From CAZYTO01 sp964650405 (lineage in GTDB: Bacteria > Acidobacteriota > Thermoanaerobaculia > Gp7-AA8): a stretch of 10,889 bases of DNA. Each line of letters opens with the position of its first letter. Positions within the stretch are counted from its first letter, which is position 1. Of this stretch, positions 1 through 5,968 are shown in pieces. Position numbers and translations under genes: made by a program. The notes beneath the pieces are model-generated. The model had not been told where the DNA came from and searched no databases. It worked only from the letters and a program-made list of their open reading frames with translations. The stretch spans positions 1 through 10,889 of the forward strand of contig CAZYTO010000193.1 of the NCBI GenBank assembly GCA_964650405.1, in the 5' to 3' direction.

Positions 1-47
1 ACGTGGGCGATGATGGCGACGTTGCGGATGTCGTAACGGAACTGCAT
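1..47 (-). CDS. typA: TypA/BipA ribosome-associated GTPase, N-terminal fragment (runs off window)
   Basis: Read leftward from ATG at 47-45, the sequence encodes MQFRYDIRNVAIIAHV and then leaves the window. The 'IRN-aIIAHV' string is the start of the G domain just before the P-loop (usually HVDHGKTTL) in TypA/BipA, the translational GTPase that binds 70S ribosomes and helps growth under stress and large-subunit assembly. LepA and EF-G have similar strings, but LepA normally reads 'NFCIIAHI' and EF-G 'GIMAHI', so TypA fits best. An AAGG seven bases before the ATG could serve as Shine-Dalgarno. The gene is divergent from the LOG-family gene. Only 15 full codons are visible, so the assignment rests on one motif. 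Confidence 0.72.
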   Translation of the reverse strand, partial: MQFRYDIRNVAIIAH

Positions 48-90
48 GCGCGGGCCTTAACGCGTTGCGACGCAGCGAATTCCAGACAGG

Positions 91-126
91 AAGGCGAGCG
101 GGAGGCGGCAGGCGGCGAGGGGTGAG
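91..126. repeat. GGCGAGCGG-type low-complexity tract in the typA/LOG divergent spacer
   Basis: This purine-rich G/C tract begins GGCGAGCGGGAGGCGGC. The same kind of word (GGCGAGCGGGATGCGGC) appears inside dnaE2 at about 9649-9665, so it looks like a dispersed repeat family. The rest of the 168-base spacer (48-215) holds nothing else I can name apart from the -10-like hexamer at 203-208. Confidence 0.45.
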
Positions 127-202
127 GGGGATGTGCGGTCGATGTGAACACTGGGTATCGGGGACCAGGTGCCGGTATCGGCGATCACCGCGCGTCGCAC
201 AT

Positions 203-208
203 TAGAAT
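203..208 (+). promoter_or_regulatory. Putative -10 box (TAGAAT) for a leaderless LOG-family mRNA
   Basis: TAGAAT lies seven bases before the ATG at 216, which would place transcription start on the start codon itself. No Shine-Dalgarno sequence lies between. I find no convincing -35 box at normal spacing. Confidence 0.45.
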
Positions 209-215
209 CCCGCGC

Positions 216-800
216 ATGCTCCGCTCCGTCACCGTCTTCTGCGGTTCCAATCACGGCTTCGATTCGATTCATACTGCCGCGGCGCGTGAGCTCGGCGCGC
301 TGCTGGCGCGCAGTGGCGTCTCGATCGTCTACGGCGGAGGGAGCGTCGGGCTGATGGGCGAGCTGGCCGACGCGGCGCTGACCGCGGGCGGCGAGGTCAT
401 CGGCATCATCCCGCGCGCACTGTGGGAGCGCGAGGTCGGCCATCGTGCCCTGTCGAAGCTGCACGTCGTGGACACGATGCACGCCCGCAAGGAGATGATG
501 GCCTCGCTGGCCGATGCCTTCATCGCCCTCCCCGGCGGCCTCGGTACGCTCGAAGAGATTTTCGAGATCTGGACGTGGGCGCAGCTCGGCATCCACCGCA
601 AGCCGCTCGGCTTTCTCGAAGTCGACGGCTTCTGGTCACCCCTCATGCAGTTCCTCGATCGCGCCGTGACGGCCGGCTTCCTCCGCCCACAACACCGCGC
701 GATCGCGTTCGTGGAGGCGAACGCCGAGACGCTGCTCCAACGCTTTGCCGACTACGAAGCGCCGAATGTGCAGAAGTGGATGACGACGGAAGAGGCGTAG
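216..800 (+). CDS. LOG family protein (cytokinin riboside 5'-monophosphate phosphoribohydrolase-like, TIGR00730)
   Basis: The 194-residue product has the Rossmann-like lysine-decarboxylase-like/LOG fold. Key motifs are GGGSVGLMG near residues 40-48, an R91-K92 pair, and the nucleotide-binding PGGLGTLEE at 106-114. LOG enzymes cut the N-glycosidic bond of nucleoside 5'-monophosphates (cytokinin ribotides, or AMP in many bacteria), releasing base and ribose 5-phosphate in the cytosol. I chose the ATG at 216 because family homology begins at 'VTVFCGSN' right behind it and a TAGAAT box stands seven bases upstream. An in-frame ATG at 144 would add 24 unrelated residues. The gene ends convergent with the lipoprotein gene. 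The physiological substrate in this bacterium cannot be read from sequence. Confidence 0.92.
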   Translation: MLRSVTVFCGSNHGFDSIHTAAARELGALLARSGVSIVYGGGSVGLMGELADAALTAGGEVIGIIPRALWEREVGHRALSKLHVVDTMHARKEMMASLADAFIALPGGLGTLEEIFEIWTWAQLGIHRKPLGFLEVDGFWSPLMQFLDRAVTAGFLRPQHRAIAFVEANAETLLQRFADYEAPNVQKWMTTEEA

Positions 801-815
801 CGAGGCGTGGAGGAC

Positions 816-829
816 GGACAATCCTGTCC
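816..829. other. Short hairpin in the LOG/lipoprotein convergent spacer
   Basis: GGACA-ATCC-TGTCC can form a five-pair stem with a four-base loop 16 bases after the LOG stop. There is no T tract, so it is at best a weak terminator candidate. Confidence 0.25.
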
Positions 830-847
830 AACCCGCGGCGATCCACT

Positions 848-886
848 GCGAATCAGCGACCAGCGATTAAGCGATCAGCGAATCAG
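848..886. repeat. GCGACCAGCGA-family repeat tract
   Basis: The tract holds GCGAATCAG twice (848-856 and 878-886), with GCGACCAGCGA (856-866) and a GCGATCAGCGA variant between them. The 11-mer recurs exactly at 5692-5702, 6838-6848 and 6852-6862. The tract runs over the stop codon and into the last sense codon of the lipoprotein gene. Confidence 0.6.
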
Positions 887-1467
887 TAATGCACCCGGTA
901 CTCGTACGTGAACGGTTTGCGCTGGCCGTGCTGGATGATGGGCTCGAAGCGGGCGGAGCGGAGGGCGGCGGTGTTCTTCTCGGCGAGGTTGCTGCTGCCG
1001 GTGGTGTTGAGGGTCGTGGTCACGCCGGTCACTTCGCCGTCCTGGTTGACGCTGGCTTCGAGGTCGATCTCGCCGTGCGCGCCGGGACTGGTGACAGGAG
1101 CGGGCGGGATGCGGAAGCGCGGCGAGAGGTTGTCGGCCTCGACCTGCTGCGCCTCGGCGGCACTGGCGAGCGACTTGGCGCGGGCCCACCCGCTGCGGTC
1201 GGCGACGCGGATCTCGTCCCACTCCCCGCGATGCGAGAGGACCGAGGCCGAGGTGCCGCGGCTGTAGGTGGCGATGACGGGGGCGTCGTCGCTGGGCCGC
1301 TGGCGAATGGCCAGGTCGCTCTCCCGAACGTATTCGACGGCGATGGCGGCGCGGGAGGCGGAGGCGGTATCGTCAGGCGCGGTCTCGCTCTGCGTACAGC
1401 CGCCAATGGTGAAGAGGGCAAGGAGCGCTGAGGCCGTGAAGGCTCCCGACAGACGGTTCATCGTCAT
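883..1467 (-). CDS. Predicted lipoprotein with bacterial SH3 and TonB C-terminal-like domains
   Basis: The 194-residue product opens with a signal peptide (positive MTMNR, then a hydrophobic stretch) ending in a lipobox-like IGGC, with C24 the likely lipidated cysteine. Residues 42-102 resemble a bacterial SH3 domain ('LAIRQRPSDDAPVIATYSRG … SGWARA'). Residues 117-194 match the TonB C-terminal pattern: a beta strand, 'DG-V', an Ala/Leu-rich helix, 'aRFEP', then 'G-----YEYRVHY'. No N-terminal proline-rich TonB stalk is seen, so a cell-envelope scaffold or peptidoglycan-sensing role is more likely than classical energy transduction; that is inference. Its ATG (1467-1465) overlaps the permease TGA (1466-1464) as ATGA, implying translational coupling. 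An in-frame ATG two codons later is an alternative start. Its function with the transporter is unknown. Confidence 0.82.
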   Translation of the reverse strand: MTMNRLSGAFTASALLALFTIGGCTQSETAPDDTASASRAAIAVEYVRESDLAIRQRPSDDAPVIATYSRGTSASVLSHRGEWDEIRVADRSGWARAKSLASAAEAQQVEADNLSPRFRIPPAPVTSPGAHGEIDLEASVNQDGEVTGVTTTLNTTGSSNLAEKNTAALRSARFEPIIQHGQRKPFTYEYRVHY

Positions 1468-2435
1468 CCGAAGACGTCCCTTCGCGTGTATTGGGTGAAG
1501 GCGATGATCAGCGCGCCGGCGGCCCAGGCGGCGAGGAGGGTCATGCAGAAGGACATGGTCATGCCTTCGTACGGTGTCGGCTCGCCGGTGTAGTAGTCGG
1601 AGAGGGTGAGGGCGCTGACGAAGAGGTACTTGCCCGCGGTCCACTCCGGGCTGACGCGGGTGAGGATGGTGCCGCCGATGAGCGAGGCGAGCATAGTCCC
1701 GATGGACGCGGCGCTGGAGCGGAAGAGGACGGAGAGCATGAGCATGATCGCGGCGACGGTGAGGAGGGCGTACCACTCCAGGCCGTAGGCGATGAGGGCG
1801 TCATGCCACATGGGCAACTGTCGGACGTCGCCGAGGCGCACGGAGCCCCCGACGAGCTGGAAGCCGTGGTACATCGGCGCGGTCCAGCCGGCGCGCGGGA
1901 GGAAAGGTGCGGTGACGATCCACGCCAGGACCGCCGAGGCGAGGAGGGTCAGGGTGGCGAAGATCCACAGAGTGGTCAGCTTCGCGGCCAGGACCTTCCA
2001 TCGTCGGACCGGCCGGGTGAGGAGCAGTTTGTCAGTCCCCTCGGCCGTTTCCGCCGACACGATGTCGCTACCGAGCATGGCCACGAGCAGGGGCAGCAGC
2101 CAGCCGGAGACGTTGGCCACGAGCCGGACGACGATGGGGACGGTGGGCTTGTCGGGCTCGATGTCGTGGTCGAGGTAGAACTGCAGCCGGGCCGACTCGG
2201 TGCGCGCCCAGCGGGTCCATCCTTCGTTGCGGTTGCTGCGGCGAAGGGCGTTCTGCAGGTTGGCCACGCGCTGCTGAAGTTCCGCGCGCCAGTTGCGGTT
2301 GCGCGTCTCGCTCAACCGCCGGTACTGCGCATAGCTGATGAGGGAGAGGATGGCCGCGAGGATGGCCACGACGACGGTGAAGCGGCGCCGGCGGAGGATC
2401 TTGAGCATCTCGTTGCGAACGAGCTGAGGGAACAC
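1464..2435 (-). CDS. ABC-2 type transporter permease
   Basis: The 323-residue product has about six predicted membrane segments (near residues 19-37, 101-125, 152-177, 215-236, 243-260 and 296-314). A long polar loop (38-100) follows the first helix. After the second helix comes 'SAETAEGTDKLLLTRPVRR', the E…GT…LL-P-R signature of ABC-2/NatB-like permeases. It should form the membrane channel for the ATPase encoded upstream. The start is GTG at 2435-2433, six bases after TAGGAT and without a Shine-Dalgarno. The nearby ATG (2443-2441) is out of frame. A 174-base gap with a strong hairpin separates it from the ATPase stop, yet its own stop overlaps the lipoprotein start. The substrate cannot be predicted. 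Confidence 0.88.
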   Translation of the reverse strand: MFPQLVRNEMLKILRRRRFTVVVAILAAILSLISYAQYRRLSETRNRNWRAELQQRVANLQNALRRSNRNEGWTRWARTESARLQFYLDHDIEPDKPTVPIVVRLVANVSGWLLPLLVAMLGSDIVSAETAEGTDKLLLTRPVRRWKVLAAKLTTLWIFATLTLLASAVLAWIVTAPFLPRAGWTAPMYHGFQLVGGSVRLGDVRQLPMWHDALIAYGLEWYALLTVAAIMLMLSVLFRSSAASIGTMLASLIGGTILTRVSPEWTAGKYLFVSALTLSDYYTGEPTPYEGMTMSFCMTLLAAWAAGALIIAFTQYTRRDVFG

Positions 2436-2441
2436 CCGCGC

Positions 2442-2470
2442 ATCCTACCTTCTCGGCGCCGCAACGTCAG
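2442..2470 (-). promoter_or_regulatory. Putative promoter for leaderless permease mRNA (CTGACG-17-TAGGAT)
   Basis: On the minus strand TAGGAT (2447-2442) is preceded at 17-base spacing by CTGACG, a 4/6 match to TTGACA. TAGGAT ends six bases before the GTG start. This would let the permease and lipoprotein be transcribed separately from the ATPase. Confidence 0.5.
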
Positions 2471-2498
2471 TCGCTCCTTTGCAAGAACGCCTCGGACA

Positions 2499-2604
2499 AA
2501 AGGCTGAAAGGGTTGAAAGGCTGAAAGGCTGGAAGGAACGGCGGGGCACGGCACGTCGCTCCTTCCAGCCTTTCAGCCTTTCAGCCTTCCAGCCTTTCAG
2601 CCTT
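2499..2604. repeat. GGCTGAAAGG-family inverted array forming a long hairpin between ATPase and permease
   Basis: Tandem GGCTGAAAGG/GGCTGGAAGG words on the left are answered by their reverse complements on the right. Bases 2514-2537 and 2560-2583 are perfect inverted copies (24 pairs) around a 22-base loop, and imperfect pairing extends further out. It starts right after the ATPase stop. It could terminate, attenuate or stabilise the upstream message. The same word family fills the MITE-like element at 9055-9214. Confidence 0.8.
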
Positions 2605-2609
2605 CAGGT

Positions 2610-3512
2610 TCACTCGACCGTCTCGCCGCCGGTGGTCTCGAGGAACATCTCCTCGAGGGTGGCAGCGTGGGGGCGGGCACGGAAGACGGCCACGCCGTTG
2701 GTAACGAGGGCGGCGATGAGCGATGGGGCCTCGCGCTCTTCCACAGGCACATAGAGAGAGAACAGATCCCGGCGCGCGGTGAAGCCGCGTTCGCGGAGGA
2801 TGGCTTCCCCGCGCGCGAGGTCGTCGACGTGAAACTCCATCTCCCGGCCGGAGGCGATGAGCTCGCGGACGGAGCCTTCGCGGTGGATGCGGCCGTGGTG
2901 GATGATGGCCACGCGGTCGCAGGTGAGCTCGATCTCGGCGAGGAGGTGGCTGGAGACGAAGATGCTCATGCCGTGCTCGCCGGCCAGGCGGCGCAGAAGC
3001 TCGCGGATCTCGCGGATGCCGGCGGGGTCGAGACCATTGGCCGGCTCGTCGAGGATGAGAAGCTTGGGCTGGCCGAGCAGGGCCTGGGCGATGCCGAGAC
3101 GCTGGCGCATGCCGAGGGAGTAGGTGCCCACGCGCTGGTCGAGGCGGTGGGAGAGAGCCACCAGCTCGGCCACGCGCGCGATCTCGCCGTTCTTCACGCC
3201 CAGCATGCGCGCGAAGTGCTCGAGGTTTTCGCGGCCGGTCATGAAGCGATAGAGGTCGGGCGTCTCCACGATGCAGCCCAGGCAGCGCATGGCGGCCTCG
3301 AAGTCATGGCGCACGTCATGCCCGCAGATGGTGACCGATCCGGAGGTCGGCTTGATCAGCCCGACCAGCATGCGGATGGTCGTGGTCTTGCCCGCGCCGT
3401 TCGGCCCGAGAAATCCGAAGACTTCGCCGGGGTTGAGGGCGAAGGAGACGTCATCGACGATGGTGCGCTGGCCGATGACTTTGGTGAGGTGTTCGGCGAC
3501 GAGGGGGAGCAT
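2610..3512 (-). CDS. ABC transporter ATP-binding protein (CcmA/NatA-like exporter type)
   Basis: The 300-residue cytosolic ATPase has every core motif: Walker A GPNGAGKTT (36-44), signature YSLGMRQ (131-137, LGMRQ in place of LSGGQ as is usual in BcrA/NatA-like exporters), Walker B LLILDEP (151-157) and the H-loop SSH (H189). The roughly 90 residues after the ATPase core (about 211-300) are the accessory domain common in ABC-2 ATPases. It should drive the permease encoded downstream. The ATG at 3512-3510 lies nine bases after TAGGAT, with a weak GGA between. The start is only 20 bases from the divergent SGNH hydrolase start. No immunity, lantibiotic or polysaccharide genes flank it, so the cargo is unknown. 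Confidence 0.93.
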   Translation of the reverse strand: MLPLVAEHLTKVIGQRTIVDDVSFALNPGEVFGFLGPNGAGKTTTIRMLVGLIKPTSGSVTICGHDVRHDFEAAMRCLGCIVETPDLYRFMTGRENLEHFARMLGVKNGEIARVAELVALSHRLDQRVGTYSLGMRQRLGIAQALLGQPKLLILDEPANGLDPAGIREIRELLRRLAGEHGMSIFVSSHLLAEIELTCDRVAIIHHGRIHREGSVRELIASGREMEFHVDDLARGEAILRERGFTARRDLFSLYVPVEEREAPSLIAALVTNGVAVFRARPHAATLEEMFLETTGGETVE

Positions 3513-3520
3513 GTTTCCAC

Positions 3521-3527
3521 TATCCTA
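3521..3527. promoter_or_regulatory. Overlapping divergent -10 boxes shared by ATPase (-) and SGNH hydrolase (+)
   Basis: The heptamer TATCCTA reads TATCCT on + (3521-3526), six bases before the GTG at 3533, and TAGGAT on - (3527-3522), nine bases before the ATG at 3512. One DNA segment can therefore offer a -10 element to both divergent genes. No good -35 is seen on either side. Confidence 0.5.
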
Positions 3528-3532
3528 CGGGA

Positions 3533-4285
3533 GTGCGCCGCTTCTTGACGTGGTATCTGCCTCTGGCCCTGGCCCTTCTCGCGGGAGGCGTGTTCGCGGA
3601 CGGACTGATCGCGTTCCTGCGCGGAGACACGGGGACGCCGGTGGAGATCAATGCCAGCCTGCCGGCGGGGACGGCGCCGGCGAAGGTGATCGCGCCAATC
3701 ATCGTGGGCGATTCGCTGGCCCGGGGGATGGGCGACGACTCGGGGTTGGGGATCGGCGGACGGCTGGTGACGGAGCTGCAGGCGCGCCACATCCGTTCGA
3801 ACAGCATCGTCAACCTCGGCGTCAGCGGCGCTCGCACGGCCGACCTGCTGCGCCAGCTCGAGTCCCCCGGCGTCCGGCGCGTCATCAGCGAGGCGAACGT
3901 GATCATCGTCTCCATCGGCGGCAACGACCTGTGGGGCGACAACTTCCGCAACGGTCCGCCGAAGAATCCGGAGAAGGCGATGGAGGACGTGCTGGGCAGG
4001 ATCGTGGAGGTCGTCCATGTCGTGCGCACGTCGAGTCCGGGCGCGCGGGTCTTCGTCATCGGCCTCTACAACCCGTTCGTCAATGCGCCGTTCGGCCGCA
4101 TGCTCGACCCCGCCGTGCACCACTGGAACGCCAAGCTGATGGACCGCTTCGCCGACGACTCGCTGGTGACGATCGTGCAGACGTTCGACATCTTCGCCTA
4201 CAACGACCGCCTCTCGGCGGACCGCTTCCATCCATCTGGCGACGGCTACGAACGGATCGCAAGACGGATCGCCGATGCAATCTGA
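3533..4285 (+). CDS. SGNH/GDSL-family hydrolase with N-terminal membrane anchor or signal
   Basis: The 250-residue product begins with a signal peptide or single membrane anchor (MRRFLTWYLPLALALLAGGV). The catalytic domain follows with all four SGNH blocks: GDSL (59-62, nucleophile S61), NLGVSG (G96), GGND (N131) and DRFH (D230, H233). It should be an exported esterase, lipase or acyl hydrolase acting on lipid, peptidoglycan or polysaccharide acyl groups. I chose GTG at 3533 because the hydrophobic leader starts there and TATCCT stands six bases before it. It is divergent from the ABC ATPase and may be co-controlled with it. It is convergent with the broken BNR gene. Confidence 0.88.
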   Translation: MRRFLTWYLPLALALLAGGVFADGLIAFLRGDTGTPVEINASLPAGTAPAKVIAPIIVGDSLARGMGDDSGLGIGGRLVTELQARHIRSNSIVNLGVSGARTADLLRQLESPGVRRVISEANVIIVSIGGNDLWGDNFRNGPPKNPEKAMEDVLGRIVEVVHVVRTSSPGARVFVIGLYNPFVNAPFGRMLDPAVHHWNAKLMDRFADDSLVTIVQTFDIFAYNDRLSADRFHPSGDGYERIARRIADAI

Positions 4286-4294
4286 GTTGGAGAA

Positions 4295-4317
4295 AGTGGT
4301 TAGTGGTTGGTGGTTAG
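4295..4317. repeat. AGTGGTTAG-family repeat at the 3' end of the BNR gene
   Basis: AGTGGTTAG (4295-4303), AGTGGTTGG and TGGTTAG run in tandem. The exact 9-mer recurs at 6786-6794 and 6808-6816. The last copy supplies the TAA stop codon (4316-4314) of the BNR-repeat gene, so this is a likely breakpoint. Confidence 0.55.
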
Positions 4318-5555
4318 AGGGGGTCGCGCTTCCTAACTGGTTGCCAGGTGTGGCCGCCGTCGTGCGAGCGAAAGAGGTCGACGCCGCCGGCCCAGAGGTA
4401 ATCGGGATTCGTCGGATCGACGGCGATGACGTTGGCGTGCCAGCCAAGGCTGGTCATGCTGCCCGCGCCGGCGTGGCACCGAGGGGAGAGCGCGGCGAGC
4501 GGATTGGTGAGGAGGAGCGTGGAGACGTAGTCCGGCGCGCTGCCGGTGCGGATCGTTGCCGACCACGACCCGGCGTCGCCGCCCTGGTCCGAGCGGAAGA
4601 CGGCCAGCAGTCCCTGGTCGTAGTTGCCCGCTGCGTTGCTCGCGGCGAGGGCGTAGATGATGTTCGGGTTGGAGGGGGCGATGGCCAGGGACGTGCGGCC
4701 CATGTTCGGATCGGTCAGGACGCTCTCCCACGCCTCGGCCGACTCGGCGTGTTTGTTCCGATAGACCGTGGCCTGTTCCAGCGTCCCGCACGAGGCGAAG
4801 AGGAAGTCGCCGTCCGTATCGCCGCGCAGGGCCAGGTCGAGGCAGCCGCCCTTCGCGGTCGTGGAGAGAACGCTGCTCCACGATGCGCCGCCGTCCGCGG
4901 AACGCCAGACACCGTTGCGCGTGGCGGCGTAGATCCGCTGCGAATCGTGGGGACTGACCGCCAGGGAGTTGACGAAGTCGAAGTCATCGCCGGCGGTGGA
5001 GGGGAGGGCCGCCCAGGTGCTGCCGGAGTCGCGCGAGACGAAGATCCCGTTGCCGCGGATGATCACGGCCGTGCCGCGGATGTCTTCGCGGAAGTAGCCT
5101 TCTCCGGTGCCGGCATAGATCACGCGCGTGTCGCTGGGATCGAAGGCGAGGGAGCTGACGTCGAGGTTGGCCATGGCGTCGCCGGTGGGAAACCACGAAC
5201 GGCCGGCGTTGACCGACTTGAAGATGCCGCCGGAGACGGCCGCGGCATACATGAGGTTCGCGTCATGAGGGTCGATGAGGAGGGCCAGGGTGCGCCCGCC
5301 GGCGTCGTCGGGACCGAGCTGTGTCCAGCGTCCGAGGAATGTGGCGGCGGTGGCATCGGTGACGATGCGCGATCTGCGCGCCATCTGCGCCCGTGCCGCG
5401 TCGTAGAGCGGGTGGGGGTTGAAGCCGTCGGTGAGGCCGCGTTTCATGGCGAAGTACGCGGCGGCAAGGTCAGGGGAGTCCTCGTTCGCTGGTCGTTGTT
5501 CGTTGTTCGTGGAGACGCGTGCGTTGTCGGTTCGGGCAGGCGAGGTGTCGCGCAT
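4314..5555 (-). CDS. BNR/Asp-box beta-propeller protein (sialidase/VPS10-like), probably truncated and frame-disrupted
   Basis: This 413-residue open frame carries five Asp-box (SxDxGxTW-like) motifs: SVNAGRSW (114-121), SRDSGSTW (174-181), SADGGASW (219-226), a looser SDQGGDAGSW (322-331) and SHDGGHTW (397-404). Each is followed or preceded by 'DP-----Y' blade strands. That is the BNR propeller fold of exo-sialidase-like and VPS10-like secreted proteins. It stops a few residues after the fifth box, inside an AGTGGTTAG repeat, whereas relatives I know of usually continue with more blades. The ATG at 5555 gives no signal peptide; a good lipoprotein signal is encoded just upstream in another frame (5554-5644). 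Both ends therefore look damaged. A functional short form is possible, but I favour a decaying gene. No catalytic sialidase residues are evident. Confidence 0.7.
   Translation of the reverse strand: MRDTSPARTDNARVSTNNEQRPANEDSPDLAAAYFAMKRGLTDGFNPHPLYDAARAQMARRSRIVTDATAATFLGRWTQLGPDDAGGRTLALLIDPHDANLMYAAAVSGGIFKSVNAGRSWFPTGDAMANLDVSSLAFDPSDTRVIYAGTGEGYFREDIRGTAVIIRGNGIFVSRDSGSTWAALPSTAGDDFDFVNSLAVSPHDSQRIYAATRNGVWRSADGGASWSSVLSTTAKGGCLDLALRGDTDGDFLFASCGTLEQATVYRNKHAESAEAWESVLTDPNMGRTSLAIAPSNPNIIYALAASNAAGNYDQGLLAVFRSDQGGDAGSWSATIRTGSAPDYVSTLLLTNPLAALSPRCHAGAGSMTSLGWHANVIAVDPTNPDYLWAGGVDLFRSHDGGHTWQPVRKRDPL
5481..5511. repeat. Repeat tract inside the 5' part of the BNR gene
   Basis: TCGTTGT is duplicated in tandem (5493-5499, 5500-5506). 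On the minus strand the tract contains GACCAGCGAAC, identical to the word at 6854-6864. It lies downstream of the signal-peptide frame and within the region where the reading frame must change, so its gain or loss may have caused the shift. Confidence 0.5.
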
Positions 5556-5644
5556 GCGGCGGCGAACAGGAGCGTGGCGAGGGCGAGGACTGCGGGAGGG
5601 AGCTTGCCACTCGAGGCGATGGATTCACCACGTGGGTTCGGCAC
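5554..5644 (-). pseudogene. Out-of-frame lipoprotein signal peptide, likely original 5' end of the BNR gene
   Basis: From a GTG at 5644-5642 one frame reads 'VPNPRGES…SGKLPPAVLALATLLFAAAC', a textbook signal sequence with an FAAAC lipobox. It then continues 'ATPRLPEPT', a typical linker. This frame meets a TGA soon after the 5481-5511 repeat tract, while the propeller continues in another frame from the ATG at 5555-5553. The simplest reading is one secreted-protein gene split by a frameshift. A sequencing or assembly indel is an alternative. Confidence 0.5.
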
Positions 5645-5658
5645 GGCGCAGTCGTGCC
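5640..5658. repeat. GGCACGGC hairpin upstream of the BNR gene
   Basis: GGCACGGC (5640-5647) pairs with GTCGTGCC (5651-5658), giving seven Watson-Crick pairs plus one G-T around a three-base loop. It lies in the divergent BNR/small-protein spacer and covers the GTG proposed for the original BNR start. Its role is unknown. Confidence 0.35.
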
Positions 5659-5665
5659 CTACACC

Positions 5666-5704
5666 GACCCGCGATCCGCGACCTGCGATCCGCGACCAGC
5701 GAGC
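5666..5704. repeat. GCGATCCGCGACC / GCGACCAGCGA repeat tract
   Basis: Words of the form GCGATCCGCGACC and GCGACCAGCGAGC follow one another. The 13-mer GCGACCAGCGAGC (5692-5704) is identical to 6838-6850. The tract stops just before the TATCCT box of the small Cys-rich gene. Confidence 0.5.
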
Positions 5705-5710
5705 CCGGGG

Positions 5711-5740
5711 TATCCTTGGGACCATCAATTCAATCAGGAG
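5711..5740 (+). promoter_or_regulatory. Putative -10 (TATCCT) and Shine-Dalgarno (AGGAG) of the small Cys/His protein
   Basis: TATCCT (5711-5716) lies 30 bases before the ATG, predicting a leader of roughly two dozen bases. AGGAG (5736-5740) stands six bases before the ATG at 5747. It is the only textbook ribosome binding site at a gene start in this window. No clear -35 was found. Confidence 0.55.
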
Positions 5741-5746
5741 CAGCAA

Positions 5747-5953
5747 ATGCAACTGGCGAAAGATTCCTGCTGCTGCGGTCATCCGCTCGATCAGCATGAC
5801 GGCGGACGCGGCGCTCCGTGCAACCACTGCGGCTGCGCGGCCGGGGAGCCGCCGACGGCGTTCGAGGTCGGCGTGATCCACTCCCTGCATGAAGTGACGA
5901 CGATGCTGGCGCGGATCTTCAAGGAGATGCAGGCACACCGGGGAGTGCAGTAG
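5747..5953 (+). CDS. Small Cys/His-cluster protein (68 aa), probable metal-binding, function unknown
   Basis: I do not recognise a named family. Residues 7-30 are dense in cysteine and histidine (C8, C9, C10, H12, H17, C25, H27, C28, C30) in the order CxCGHx4H…CxHCxC. This suggests a compact zinc or other metal site. Residues 38-64 (AFEVGVIHSLHEVTTMLARIFKEMQAH) look like an amphipathic helix suited to dimerisation or partner binding. A strong AGGAG six bases before the ATG and a -10-like box upstream support real expression. The gene is divergent from the BNR gene and ends 15 bases before the convergent SDR stop. No signal peptide is visible, so it is probably cytosolic. Other frames here give much longer open stretches, but they lack composition or start signals to match. 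Confidence 0.75.
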   Translation: MQLAKDSCCCGHPLDQHDGGRGAPCNHCGCAAGEPPTAFEVGVIHSLHEVTTMLARIFKEMQAHRGVQ

Positions 5954-5968
5954 CGCCCTGCGACCCGC

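Noticed and set aside
144..215. Upstream in-frame ATG extending the LOG-family protein by 24 residues
   Set aside because: The extra residues are unlike the family, and the TAGAAT box sits inside them, directly before the ATG at 216.
1491..2507. Long open frame on the + strand opposite the ABC permease
   Set aside because: It is Gly/Glu/Asp/Arg-rich composition typical of the complement of a GC-rich gene, has no motif, and the minus strand encodes a clear membrane permease.
3533..4285. Assignment of the SGNH protein to a specific peptidase-like or TesA role
   Set aside because: All catalytic blocks are present, but nothing in the sequence or neighbours fixes the substrate.
4275..5876. 533-codon open frame on the + strand across the BNR gene and its spacer
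   Set aside because: It is the complement of the Asp-box propeller frame, with Val/Gly/Arg-rich low-complexity translation and no recognisable domain.
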